From assembly GCF_000269865.1 (NCBI RefSeq), contig NZ_AKKV01000022.1:97876-161875 (forward strand): a DNA stretch of 64,000 bases, given 5' to 3'. How positions within the stretch are numbered: position 1 is the stretch's first letter; every line of letters begins with the position of its first letter. Position numbers and translations under genes: made by a program. The notes under the pieces are model-generated. The model was given only the letters and a program-made list of their open reading frames with translations. It searched no databases and had not been told where the DNA came from. Origin of the DNA: Fictibacillus macauensis ZFHKF-1 (GTDB lineage: Bacteria; Bacillota; Bacilli; Bacillales; Fictibacillaceae). Of the stretch, positions 17,878 to 25,983 are shown one piece after another.

Positions 17878-18906
17878 TCAATGAATTTTATCATATACCT
17901 GATCTATAATCCTTTTGGTAACACCCATTTTCCTTGCAAACCATTCAATAATCTCTTCTTTCTGACGACTAGATGCTAAGAAGTTTAGTAAAGTTTCTTC
18001 AAACCATGCATAGACTTCTTCATTTTCTATTTGATAGAAATCAAATTTGGTATCTTCTCCTTCCGAGTGACTTTTCATTTTTTGGGCAAAGTTAATGTCC
18101 TTGTCACAGTGAACTTGAACAAAAAGAATAGGGGAAGGATGATCTGTTACACTTTCCATTTCAAATCCAACTTTTACTTCAATGAAACTTTCGTTATAGT
18201 TTGTAGTCAACATACAATATTGATTATGAAGAGGGAGTTGCTTTAAATGCCCATATCCACGCTGATGAGGTACACCGAAATTTTTGGTGAAGTCTGGTAA
18301 CACTAATTCTAACATTTCATCCATCTTACTCATCACAGCTTGTAAGCCTTTCATAACAAGTACATCCTCGATTTGAAAATCTTTTATGCCTGCCATTTTT
18401 TCACTCCTTAATAGTTGTAGAAAATTATTAATTACTTCTGTCTCTTCTTGTTTGTATAAAAATTCATAAATTTGTTGCCAACGAAATTGTTTAAATGAAC
18501 AAGATGATACTGTCTTAGGATCGTATCTTTTTGTGCAGTACCGAAGATGAGTGTCTTTAAACTTGAGTTTGGCTAGTTTAATCAGTACAGCAGCATAGCG
18601 TTCTAACTGCCGTTCTCCTTCATCGCTAGCCACCTTGTTTTCTAAAAAGCATATGGTCGTCTCGTTTTCAAAAACGAGATCAATGATACAATTTTTATCA
18701 CATTCAAGTGTGAAGGGAACTTGTGATTCAACCTTAAAGTTGCTGCCCTCGATATGTAAGACATCATTGACAAAGGAATCGAGTAATTGTTGATTGCTTT
18801 GTAAGATACCTGCCAATACCTCTGTAATAAAATCCTCAAGGGGAGTTTTTCCAGTCTTGTTTTTTACTTTGTATAGCTGCAGAAGTCTGCTGAAAATACT
18901 AGCCAT
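17878..18906 (-). CDS. PD-(D/E)XK nuclease-superfamily protein
   Basis: 342 residues. TPLEDFITEVLAGIL (residues 20-34) gives the leading Glu. CIIDLVFEN near 73-81 and CFLENKVAS near 85-93 give the D...ExK core of the PDDEXK_4 family, followed by GERQLERYAAVL, the typical QLxxY helix. The second half (about 185-342) is mixed and ends in a helical segment. Family members are found alone or near defence genes, and DNA cleavage is inferred. No methylase or other defence gene adjoins it. AAAGGAATG precedes the ATG. It is transcribed opposite to both neighbours and has a base composition poorer in GC than the flanking receptor. Confidence 0.8.
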   Translation of the reverse strand: MASIFSRLLQLYKVKNKTGKTPLEDFITEVLAGILQSNQQLLDSFVNDVLHIEGSNFKVESQVPFTLECDKNCIIDLVFENETTICFLENKVASDEGERQLERYAAVLIKLAKLKFKDTHLRYCTKRYDPKTVSSCSFKQFRWQQIYEFLYKQEETEVINNFLQLLRSEKMAGIKDFQIEDVLVMKGLQAVMSKMDEMLELVLPDFTKNFGVPHQRGYGHLKQLPLHNQYCMLTTNYNESFIEVKVGFEMESVTDHPSPILFVQVHCDKDINFAQKMKSHSEGEDTKFDFYQIENEEVYAWFEETLLNFLASSRQKEEIIEWFARKMGVTKRIIDQVYDKIH

Positions 18907-19252
18907 AACTACATTCCTTTCTGAAAGTTTTGAAGCTGCTGCATAAAAAATCTTTTGCTCCTTCTACATGCTTAGCGGAACGCTATCTTTTACTTTTGCT
19001 TCGTTTCTTTCCTCCTAACTCACAGAATAGAGCGCCATATAAAGTATCGGCAGAGATTATTTAAAGTTCATGTAACTTTTTAACTTTGACAACAATTTGG
19101 TCAAAAATCACATTAAAACTTAGTAAAATAGTACATTTTACTCCCCACAAACTCTCCAAAAGTAAACAATCATACCCCTCCCACCGATAACACTTTTAAG
19201 GACATTGTATTCTACTAAACATAAGCAACATACCGACCTAGAGGTGAAGGAC
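18907..19252. other. Divergent promoter region
   Basis: 346 bases between the divergent nuclease-like and chemoreceptor genes. It is AT-rich and contains a SigD-like site for the receptor at 19163-19190. I see no other gene in it. Confidence 0.6.
19163..19190 (+). promoter_or_regulatory. SigD-like promoter for chemoreceptor
   Basis: TAAA, 16 bases, then ACCGATAA ends about 60 bases before the receptor start. Chemoreceptors are classic SigD targets in Bacillus. Confidence 0.6.
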
Positions 19253-20950
19253 ATGAGGATGAAGATGACAGTTGGGAAGAAATTATTTGCTAGCTTTTTT
19301 GTGGTGCTTGTATTGCTCGGCGTAGTTTCCAGCATTGGCTACTATAAGTTAGGAGAAGTGGATAAGCGCAATTCAGAGTTGATTGACGATCAGGTGCATA
19401 AGATTGTGCTTGTAAAGAATTTGCAGTTGTCGTTAAAAGATGCACGCATTCAGTTGCGCAACTATATGTTGACGGGTGAAGAAGCTATGCTCGCTGAATA
19501 CCAGAAAGCAGAGGGTGAGTATGACCGGATCTTTAGTGAGTATAAAAAAGTATCTAATTCGAAGGAAAGCAATCAGCTGCTGCAGGAGTTAAAAGGGGCA
19601 GAGGCGGCTTTCGATGTGACAGCCACTAAAGTGTTAGAGCTATCTGGTAAGAAAAAGCAAAAAGAAGCGCTCGCTATTCTATATGGATCGGGGAAGCAGC
19701 TAGCGATTACATTTAACGATAAGATGGAGGCACTTGTAAAGTATCAGCAGAAGAAGCTTGAAACGGAGAGTATTGTCGTAACCGATTATATGCAAGAGTC
19801 TAAAGAGATGGTCTTGTTTTATACGATTGTAGCGTTAGTTATAGCGATTGTACTTGCATATTTTGTTAGCCGCAGCATTTCCACACCTGTCCTGCGTGCT
19901 TCTGCTAACTTGAAGCAAATAGCTGGTGGGGATCTTACGGTAGAGAAGCTTACGCTACGCAATACAGATGAAATTGGGGCGATGGCTCATTCGATGAATG
20001 AGATGGTGGATCACTTACGCTCCGTTGTAGGAGAAGTGCATCACGCGTCTGATCAAGTAGCGGCCAGCAGTCAGCAGTTGAGTGCAAGTGCTGAGGAAAG
20101 TACCGCATCCGCTGAACAAGTGGCAACGATTGCGCAACGAACAGCGCTTGGTGCTGAACAACAGATTACGTGTTTTCAAGATATTGCTTCTGCCGTGGAT
20201 GACATGGCAACAGGAATTACAACGATTTCCGGAAGTTCTGCGGAAATGCTAGCGACAGCGAAGGAAGCAACGCAACTTTCAGAGCAGGGAACCCAAGCGG
20301 TGGGCAGCGTAGTTACGCAAATGAATCATATTAATCACTCTGTAATTGAAGTTTCCAAGTTAATGACATCGCTAGAAACGAGAGCAACAGAGATTAGTAA
20401 GATTGTAAGCATTATTACGGGCATTGCCGGGCAAACGAATTTGTTAGCGCTTAATGCAGCCATTGAAGCGGCACAAGCCGGTGAGCATGGCAAAGGCTTT
20501 GCTGTCGTTGCTGGTGAAGTACGTAAGCTTGCCGAAGAGTCGAAGCATTCAGCGAACCAAATTACCGATATGATTGCGAAAATTCAGCAGGAAACAAAAG
20601 CAGCTGTTCTGGCAATGAGTGACGGGAAGGTTCAAGTAACAGAAGGCTTAAAAGATACAGAAGAAGCGAACCAAGCCTTTATGCGCATCGCTCATACGGT
20701 AGCGAATGTAACGAGTAAAGTAGACGATGTGACGCAATCGGTTCAACAGTTAGCGACAGTCAGTGGTGGCATCTCCCATTCATTACAAACAATGCACACC
20801 ATCTCTGAAGAAAGTGTTGCAGCGACCCAACAAAGCTCAGCTGCGTCTCAAGAGCAACTCGCAACGATGGAAGAAGTAACAGCCTCCGCCGAAGCACTAG
20901 CACAGCTGGCAGAAGAGCTACAAGGCACAATGGGGAAATTTAAACTATAA
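19253..20950 (+). CDS. Methyl-accepting chemotaxis protein (4HB sensor)
   Basis: 566 residues from ATG 19253, preceded by AGAGGTGA. TM1 spans about 10-30. Residues 32-185 are a helical bundle with the 4HB_MCP character ([16 protein letters not shown] near 68). TM2 spans about 190-210, then HAMP ([19 protein letters not shown]) and the cytoplasmic coiled coil with tip [24 protein letters not shown]. It relays an extracellular or membrane stimulus to CheA. The ligand is unknown. Its SigD-like promoter and position close to flagellin link it to motility. Confidence 0.93.
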   Translation: MRMKMTVGKKLFASFFVVLVLLGVVSSIGYYKLGEVDKRNSELIDDQVHKIVLVKNLQLSLKDARIQLRNYMLTGEEAMLAEYQKAEGEYDRIFSEYKKVSNSKESNQLLQELKGAEAAFDVTATKVLELSGKKKQKEALAILYGSGKQLAITFNDKMEALVKYQQKKLETESIVVTDYMQESKEMVLFYTIVALVIAIVLAYFVSRSISTPVLRASANLKQIAGGDLTVEKLTLRNTDEIGAMAHSMNEMVDHLRSVVGEVHHASDQVAASSQQLSASAEESTASAEQVATIAQRTALGAEQQITCFQDIASAVDDMATGITTISGSSAEMLATAKEATQLSEQGTQAVGSVVTQMNHINHSVIEVSKLMTSLETRATEISKIVSIITGIAGQTNLLALNAAIEAAQAGEHGKGFAVVAGEVRKLAEESKHSANQITDMIAKIQQETKAAVLAMSDGKVQVTEGLKDTEEANQAFMRIAHTVANVTSKVDDVTQSVQQLATVSGGISHSLQTMHTISEESVAATQQSSAASQEQLATMEEVTASAEALAQLAEELQGTMGKFKL

Positions 20951-20953
20951 CGT

Positions 20954-20994
20954 AAGAAGACCTAGCGGCAATTGCGGCTAGGTCTTCTTTTTTT
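20954..20994 (+). terminator. Rho-independent terminator
   Basis: The 13-base stem AAGAAGACCTAGC/GCTAGGTCTTCTT is followed by T5. Confidence 0.92.
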
Positions 20995-21032
20995 AGTTAA
21001 AAAATAAATTACAGACAATTACAAATTTACCT

Positions 21033-21059
21033 TAAAAAATAAAGAATAGGAGCCGATAT
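21033..21059 (+). promoter_or_regulatory. Consensus SigD promoter
   Basis: TAAA, exactly 15 bases, then GCCGATAT. This matches the Bacillus SigD consensus throughout apart from the last -10 base. It points at the 42-residue gene starting at 21091. Confidence 0.85.
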
Positions 21060-21090
21060 AACTTATAGAAAGAAGTGTAGGTGAACGAAC

Positions 21091-21219
21091 ATGGTTATAA
21101 ACGAAAACAAACAAAAATTACGAGATTTCATCGCAACCATTATTGGTTTCGGTATATATGGTATAACGCTAACCATTATGCTAGTTTCTATATTTCGAAT
21201 GATAAAGCAATGGTTCTAA
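21091..21219 (+). CDS. 42-residue single-pass membrane protein, SigD-controlled
   Basis: ATG 21091 follows AGGTGA by 6 bases and lies about 32 bases after a perfect SigD promoter. The product has a polar N-terminus (MVINENKQKLRDF), one hydrophobic helix at about residues 14-34 (ATIIGFGIYGITLTIMLVSIF), and a basic/aromatic tail RMIKQWF. The reading frame overlaps a longer frame (21081-21278) that lacks a fitting ribosome binding site. It ends 8 bases before the stop of the convergent EVE-domain gene. The promoter, ribosome binding site and membrane helix together argue for a real motility-regulon peptide. No family is recognised. Confidence 0.72.
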   Translation: MVINENKQKLRDFIATIIGFGIYGITLTIMLVSIFRMIKQWF

Positions 21220-21227
21220 GCGTTCAA

Positions 21228-21695
21228 TTAAGCAGGAGTAGGAACTGGTCCTTGTTGTTCACTGCTTTGTTGCTTTAAGGTTTGCTCGACAGAATGTATG
21301 TACTCTAAAAGGAGAGGGCTGTTTTCTAGTATACGTGCGCCGCGGATCATTCCTAATTGGCCATACTGATCCAGCGCCTCAAGAGAGAGCTCATCTGTTA
21401 GCTCTGTTTCAAAATTATAAAGAGGAAATAACCGTACCGTGTTCCATGACGAACGTTTACGAACGGCTGTATCTTCTGCATAGTACGCAGAGTCATCAAT
21501 CCATTGATCCTGCGGAACTTTCTCCATAACGCATAGCGCCTTAAATATAATCTTCCGAACATTTCCTCCCACATAAATATAAACGACGTCGCCCTTCTTA
21601 ATGAGGTATTTTAATGTGCGATCAATCATTCCTAGCTCTTTAAAAGCTTGTGCTACGTTGTATTCTGGAATTGCTGTTATTAGCCAGTGTTTCAT
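21228..21695 (-). CDS. EVE-domain (PUA-like) protein
   Basis: 155 residues. MKHWLITAIPEYNVAQAFKELGMID at the start and KKGDVVYIYVGG near 33-44 are the EVE-domain hallmarks. KIIFKALCVMEKVP follows, giving the beta-barrel strands. EVE domains share the PUA/YTH fold and bind modified bases in nucleic acids. The C-terminal 20 residues are a Gln/Pro-rich tail. GGAGGG precedes the ATG. The gene is divergent from flagellin, with a possible SigD-like -10 in the shared region. The role is unknown. Confidence 0.8.
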   Translation of the reverse strand: MKHWLITAIPEYNVAQAFKELGMIDRTLKYLIKKGDVVYIYVGGNVRKIIFKALCVMEKVPQDQWIDDSAYYAEDTAVRKRSSWNTVRLFPLYNFETELTDELSLEALDQYGQLGMIRGARILENSPLLLEYIHSVEQTLKQQSSEQQGPVPTPA

Positions 21696-21749
21696 CTATA
21701 TCCCTCCAAGAAGTCATGCATGGTCATAAACAATGACCATTTTTTTATT

Positions 21750-21776
21750 ATATCGGTAACAAATGTTAAATTTAAA
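21750..21776 (-). promoter_or_regulatory. Possible SigD promoter for EVE gene
   Basis: On the minus strand, ACCGATAT (7 of 8) is preceded at 15 bases by TTTA, a poor -35. It is divergent from the flagellin promoter. Confidence 0.35.
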
Positions 21777-21810
21777 GACAAAACTTGTATATTTAATGAT
21801 TTTTTAATAC

Positions 21811-21837
21811 TAAACAATTTCAAAAGTAAGTCGATAT
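21811..21837 (+). promoter_or_regulatory. SigD promoter of flagellin
   Basis: TAAA, 15 bases, then GTCGATAT, located 89 bases before the flagellin start. Confidence 0.88.
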
Positions 21838-21841
21838 TACT

Positions 21842-21917
21842 AGTACCAACGGGGCGCATCCCTTGGTACATAAGGGCTACACATGGATGTATAGCTACTT
21901 TTAAAACACATGGAGGT
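21842..21917 (+). promoter_or_regulatory. Flagellin leader with two CsrA-type sites
   Basis: A hairpin GTACCAA/TTGGTAC spans 21844-21869. ACATGGATGT (21881-21890) sits in the loop of a second stem, and ACATGGAGGT (21908-21917) covers the ribosome binding site. Both fit the CsrA consensus ACARGGAUGU in 8-9 of 10 positions. This is the layout of the B. subtilis hag leader, where CsrA blocks translation until FliW and Hag titrate it. Confidence 0.75.
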
Positions 21918-21925
21918 AGAAACAA

Positions 21926-22822
21926 ATGAGAATCAATCACAACATCGCGGCTATGAACACATACCGCCAACTATCAAGTGCAAATGGTGCACAAGGTAAG
22001 TCTATGGAGAAATTGTCTTCTGGACTACGTATCAACCGTGCAGGAGATGATGCGGCAGGACTTGCGATCTCTGAAAAAATGCGTGGTCAAGTTCGTGGGT
22101 TAGACATGGCTTCTAAAAACGCACAAGACGGTATTTCTTTGATCCAAACAGCAGAGGGTGCTCTTAACGAAACGCATAGCATTCTTCAACGTATGCGTGA
22201 ACTAGCTGTTCAATCTTCAAGCGACAGCAATACAAATGATGACAGAGCTGAACTTCAAAAAGAAGTAAACCAATTAGCGGAAGAAATCACTAGAATTTCT
22301 AATACCACTGAGTTTAACACTAAGAAGTTACTAACAGGTGCTGCTGATTCATCGACATCAGTTACAGGTAAAGAAGCACTGACTTTTCATATAGGTGCTA
22401 ATAAAGATCAAAAAATTGATTTGGAAATTAAAGCAATGGATGCAACATCTCTTGGTGTAGCAGGAGCAGATGCTGCAAACGCAGCTGCCACAGGTGGTAC
22501 TCTAGCTGTAACTAAAGATGGACTTGATATTGCATCAAAGGCGGGTGCTAATAGTGCGATTTCTACAATTGAAACAGCGATTGGTACAGTATCTGCAGAG
22601 CGTTCTAAACTAGGTGCTACTCAAAACCGTTTAGAACACACAATTAACAACTTAAATACATCTTCTGAGAACCTTTCTGCTGCTGAATCTCGTATTCGTG
22701 ACGTAGATATGGCGAAAGAAATGATGGAACAAACGAAGAACTCGATCCTTTCTCAAGCTGCTCAAGCTATGCTTGCTCAAGCAAACCAACAACCACAAGG
22801 CGTACTTCAACTTCTTCGTTAA
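21926..22822 (+). CDS. hag: Flagellin
   Basis: 298 residues. The N-terminal D0/D1 region is canonical (MRINHNIAAMNTYRQL, then SGLRINRAGDDAAGLAISEKMR). The C-terminus is also canonical (ESRIRDVDMAKEMME, QANQQPQGVLQLLR). The central part (about 130-205) is short, so there is little D2/D3 surface domain, as in B. subtilis Hag. It is exported by the flagellar type III system and polymerises into the filament. GGAGG precedes the ATG. Transcription is from the SigD promoter at 21811, and translation is likely under CsrA control through the leader. Confidence 0.97.
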   Translation: MRINHNIAAMNTYRQLSSANGAQGKSMEKLSSGLRINRAGDDAAGLAISEKMRGQVRGLDMASKNAQDGISLIQTAEGALNETHSILQRMRELAVQSSSDSNTNDDRAELQKEVNQLAEEITRISNTTEFNTKKLLTGAADSSTSVTGKEALTFHIGANKDQKIDLEIKAMDATSLGVAGADAANAAATGGTLAVTKDGLDIASKAGANSAISTIETAIGTVSAERSKLGATQNRLEHTINNLNTSSENLSAAESRIRDVDMAKEMMEQTKNSILSQAAQAMLAQANQQPQGVLQLLR

Positions 22823-22832
22823 TCTTTACGAG

Positions 22833-22861
22833 AGACTCTACTTTATGTAGGGTCTTTTTTT
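22833..22861 (+). terminator. Flagellin terminator
   Basis: AGACTCTAC pairs with GTAGGGTCT, followed by T7. Confidence 0.85.
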
Positions 22862-22890
22862 ATGGACTATCTAATTTATAGCTATCAAAG

Positions 22891-22926
22891 AAGGGCTGCA
22901 GACTGATACGCAGCCCTTTTCTTTTC
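22891..22926 (+). terminator. Second tandem terminator
   Basis: AAGGGCTGC pairs with GCAGCCCTT, then TTTCTTTTCT. It overlaps the start of the next SigD promoter region and insulates it from flagellin transcription. Confidence 0.75.
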
Positions 22927-22931
22927 TCATT

Positions 22932-22958
22932 CAAAAACCTTCTTCTATTTACCGATAT
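22932..22958 (+). promoter_or_regulatory. SigD promoter for repeat protein
   Basis: CAAA, 15 bases, then ACCGATAT, 31 bases before the gene at 22990. Confidence 0.7.
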
Positions 22959-22989
22959 TAAAAAAGAATGAAAGGGAGGAGATGTAAGC

Positions 22990-24453
22990 ATGAAAAAAAG
23001 ATTACTGTTCAAAGTTTTTACTGCAGTTCTTCTAGTGGGAAGCTTCGTTTTACCATCGCATGCAATAGTAACGCATGCGGCGACGCCTAGTTATATTGAA
23101 GTGAATAATAATGTAGGAATGGCAGATACCGTTGTTTTTAAAGGTGCAGAAGCTCATGATTTAGTAAAGGTGTACAGTAGTGATGGAAGTAAGTTGTTAG
23201 GAAGTGCAACAGCGATGCGTGCTGGGAATGTGACGGTGAAATTGAAGGAGCCATTGAAGGAAGCTACTGTCAAAGTAACGTTAACAAAAGTCAATAAGCT
23301 TGAAAGTGTAGCAGTTGTCGCGGATGTTCCTAGTGAAAAAGTAACACCAAAGCCAGAGGAAGGCTTGTTTAGCGTGAACAATAATGTTGGAAAGGCTGAT
23401 ACAGTATCTGCCCAAAACGTTGCAGCAAAAGATGTGGTGAGGATTTTTAATGCAAGTAATAAATTGCTTGGTACCGCAATTGCACCAAGATCAGGAATAC
23501 TTGTTATTCCGCTAAAAGAACAAGTCCTTAAAGATGATAAGCTACAAGTTAAAGTAACACACTATAATAGCGTAGAAAGTGCTGCGATTACGATTACGGT
23601 TGGTGAGGAACAAAAGAGTATAGCTATACTTGAGGAAAATCTTAGTGTGCAAAACAATGTTGGAAAGCCAGATACTGTAACCGTTGAACATGTAAAAGCA
23701 AAAGCACTAGTAAAAATATACGCTGGCGTTAAAACCATTGGAAGTGCTAGGGCGCAGCGCAATGGAAAGCTAATTGTATCTTTAAAAGAGTCGCTTGCTG
23801 AGGGACAAGTTCTAGGGGTTTCAGTGACAGAAGATAATAGTGTTGAAAGTTCTGTAGTAACCATAAAAGCCGGAGCAGAGCGCAATAGCTCACCTTTAAT
23901 TGCGGGAACCATTTCTGTACAAAATAATGTTGGTTCACCAGATACAGTGACCGTAAAAGGGGTGGCAGTGAACGATATTATAAAAGTATATGATGAGAAA
24001 GGAATACTGATTGGTAAAGCACAAGCCTTGAAAAACGGTGACCTCCTCATCTCTTTAAAAATTCAACTTACTGCACGTATGGTTGTTCGAGTTACATTAA
24101 CCAATGTAAATAGCAAAGAAGGAGATAAAGTTTTAGCACCGGAGGCTCCAGCTGAAGTTATCTCTACAGCATTGGATGCTAAAGTCATTACTGTATTTAA
24201 CAATGTTCGCATGCCAGATACGGTTGTGGTAGAAGGCGTTCAAAAACGAGATTTGATTAGAGTATATGACGCTAAAAATAATTTGATAGGTACAACATCT
24301 GTGCAACAAGCAGGGAAAATAACCGTTTCATTAAAAGTACCACTGAAAGATACAGAGAAAATTTATATTACGATTACCCATCTCAACATGCATGAAAGTC
24401 CCAAAGTTGAAATGAGTGTTCGAAGTGAAGAGAGAACTACATTACCGGTATAA
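22990..24453 (+). CDS. Secreted five-repeat NNVG-x2-DTV protein
   Basis: 487 residues. Residues 1-31 are a signal peptide (cleavage near THA-ATP). The mature part is five repeats of 85-95 residues, starting near 36, 126, 218, 307 and 401. Each has the pattern (N/Q/F)NNV(G/R)xxDTVxVxxVxxxDxVK(V/I)Y, then IGxAxAxxxGxxxVxLKexL, then VxVTxxNSxES. The content is beta-rich with no cysteines, which suggests tandem Ig-like or lectin-like domains. No LPXTG, SLH or membrane tail is visible. GGGAGGAG precedes the ATG. A SigD promoter and the position between flagellin and an autolysin tie it to motility or cell separation. The function is not known. Confidence 0.82.
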   Translation: MKKRLLFKVFTAVLLVGSFVLPSHAIVTHAATPSYIEVNNNVGMADTVVFKGAEAHDLVKVYSSDGSKLLGSATAMRAGNVTVKLKEPLKEATVKVTLTKVNKLESVAVVADVPSEKVTPKPEEGLFSVNNNVGKADTVSAQNVAAKDVVRIFNASNKLLGTAIAPRSGILVIPLKEQVLKDDKLQVKVTHYNSVESAAITITVGEEQKSIAILEENLSVQNNVGKPDTVTVEHVKAKALVKIYAGVKTIGSARAQRNGKLIVSLKESLAEGQVLGVSVTEDNSVESSVVTIKAGAERNSSPLIAGTISVQNNVGSPDTVTVKGVAVNDIIKVYDEKGILIGKAQALKNGDLLISLKIQLTARMVVRVTLTNVNSKEGDKVLAPEAPAEVISTALDAKVITVFNNVRMPDTVVVEGVQKRDLIRVYDAKNNLIGTTSVQQAGKITVSLKVPLKDTEKIYITITHLNMHESPKVEMSVRSEERTTLPV

Positions 24454-24479
24454 AACGGTTTAAGAGTTTAAATGAAGTA

Positions 24480-24518
24480 ATCGATCTGGGTGTTGTGGGA
24501 TCGGTTTCTTTTTTTTTC
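24480..24518 (+). terminator. Probable weak terminator
   Basis: CGATC pairs with GATCG around a long loop, followed by a T-rich run of about 13 bases. Confidence 0.45.
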
Positions 24519-24530
24519 TCCTAAGTTATC

Positions 24531-24557
24531 TAAAAAAAAGAAAAAGATACCCGATAG
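24531..24557 (+). promoter_or_regulatory. SigD promoter upstream of amidase
   Basis: TAAA, 15 bases, then CCCGATAG (6 of 8). The amidase starts 270 bases downstream, so a long leader or a second nearer promoter would be needed. The 374-base gap 24454-24827 holds no other gene I can support. Confidence 0.55.
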
Positions 24558-24827
24558 TATATATAAGCAGAAATGTTTCGTTGGTTCAAGGAATAATGCT
24601 GACTAGTATTTTTCACACTTTAAGTACAAGTTGAAAGCTGATGAAACGATGTGCATCAGAAATAACTAGGAAAATATTAGGAGTAAAAAAACGGGGGAAC
24701 TACTAAAAAAGAACTAGGAATCTTTTATAAATTTATGTAAACTATAGATAGTTTGGTTGATTTTTCTATTATTTTTATATAAGAATCCGGGGTAGTTGGA
24801 TAGGGATTGAAGGGGAGAAGGATAATT

Positions 24828-25940
24828 TTGAACAGAAAAGCAACAGTATTTATTGCGTCATCGCTCGTAGCAAGTTCCGTTTTGTCGTTAGGACAAGTCG
24901 CTCAGGCTGCGCAGAAGAAAAGTGAAGTGAGTAATCTAAATGTACGAACAACACCTTCATTAAAAGGTAAAGTCCTTACACGTTTACAAAAAGGGGCTGT
25001 TGTTTCTGTACTTTCAGTAAAAGGGGCATGGACGTACGTTTCGTTCGGTAAAATGAAAGGCTATGTGTATAGCAAGTATTTAACGTCTGTGACGACTGTT
25101 AAGAAGCCGCATAAGTCACATACGAAGCAGGAAGTGAAAGGAACGGTACAAGCTGAGTGGTTAACTGTACGCCAGACAGACTCAGCCTCAGCTAAAGCAA
25201 TTGATTACTTGAAAAAGGGTAAAATAGTGACGATTGTTGAGAAAGCAGGCAGTTGGTATAAAGTGAAGTACGATCAAAAAACAGGTTATGTGAACGGATC
25301 ATACATAAAGCTTGTAGGTGTAACAACCCCACCACCGCCTCCGCCAAAGCCAGATGTACCACCAAAGCCAACACCACCGAAGTCACTAGCAGGAAAAATC
25401 ATCGTCATTGATCCTGGTCACGGTAATCAGCGCCCAGGTTCCATGGGAAATGGCCTTGTGGAGAAAAATTTAAATTGGACAGTATCACAGAAAGTACAAG
25501 CCTATTTAAATAGAGAAGGCGCAGAAGTCATTTTAACGCGTGATGGTGACAGTGATTGTGAAGGAAATGGATCACTTGATGCCGATTTACGCTGTCGAGC
25601 GGATGTAGCGAAAGATAATCATGCCGATGCTTTTATTAGTATTCATACGAATTCTGCGAGTAGCAATGCAATGGGAGCGGAGTCCTTTTATTATCAAGGA
25701 ACAAGTAGTTCTTTAGCGGAAGCAGTGTTAAATTCGTACGTGGCTGAAACAGGTCTTATAAAACGAAGAGCGAACTTTGGAAACTTAGCGGTCCTACGCT
25801 ACAATACAGTGCCAAGCACACTTTTAGAACTTGGCTTTTTATCCAATCCACTTGAGGCGACCACCATGAAAACAGCTGTTTTTCAAGATCAAGCAGCGCG
25901 AGGGATTGTAAAAGGGATTCAAGTGTATTTTGGGAAATAA
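24828..25940 (+). CDS. SH3-domain N-acetylmuramoyl-L-alanine amidase
   Basis: 370 residues from TTG 24828. An in-frame TTG at 24807 lies upstream of the ribosome binding site GGGGAGAAGG, so it is rejected. Residues 1-27 are a signal peptide. Two bacterial SH3 domains follow (about 28-85 and 103-165), then a Pro-rich linker (PPPPPPKP) and an Amidase_3 domain from about 185. Zinc ligands are in VIDPGHG, VEKNL and SIHTN, and the catalytic Glu is in LLELGFLSN. It cleaves the MurNAc-L-Ala bond in peptidoglycan. Autolysins of this type are SigD-driven in B. subtilis, which fits the upstream site. Confidence 0.92.
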   Translation: MNRKATVFIASSLVASSVLSLGQVAQAAQKKSEVSNLNVRTTPSLKGKVLTRLQKGAVVSVLSVKGAWTYVSFGKMKGYVYSKYLTSVTTVKKPHKSHTKQEVKGTVQAEWLTVRQTDSASAKAIDYLKKGKIVTIVEKAGSWYKVKYDQKTGYVNGSYIKLVGVTTPPPPPPKPDVPPKPTPPKSLAGKIIVIDPGHGNQRPGSMGNGLVEKNLNWTVSQKVQAYLNREGAEVILTRDGDSDCEGNGSLDADLRCRADVAKDNHADAFISIHTNSASSNAMGAESFYYQGTSSSLAEAVLNSYVAETGLIKRRANFGNLAVLRYNTVPSTLLELGFLSNPLEATTMKTAVFQDQAARGIVKGIQVYFGK

Positions 25941-25946
25941 ATGATG

Positions 25947-25983
25947 AAAGCCTCCACTGAACACAATCAGCGGAGGCTTTTTC
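25947..25983. terminator. Bidirectional terminator
   Basis: AAAGCCTCCACTGA pairs with TCAGCGGAGGCTTT and has a T run. It lies between convergent genes. Confidence 0.88.
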
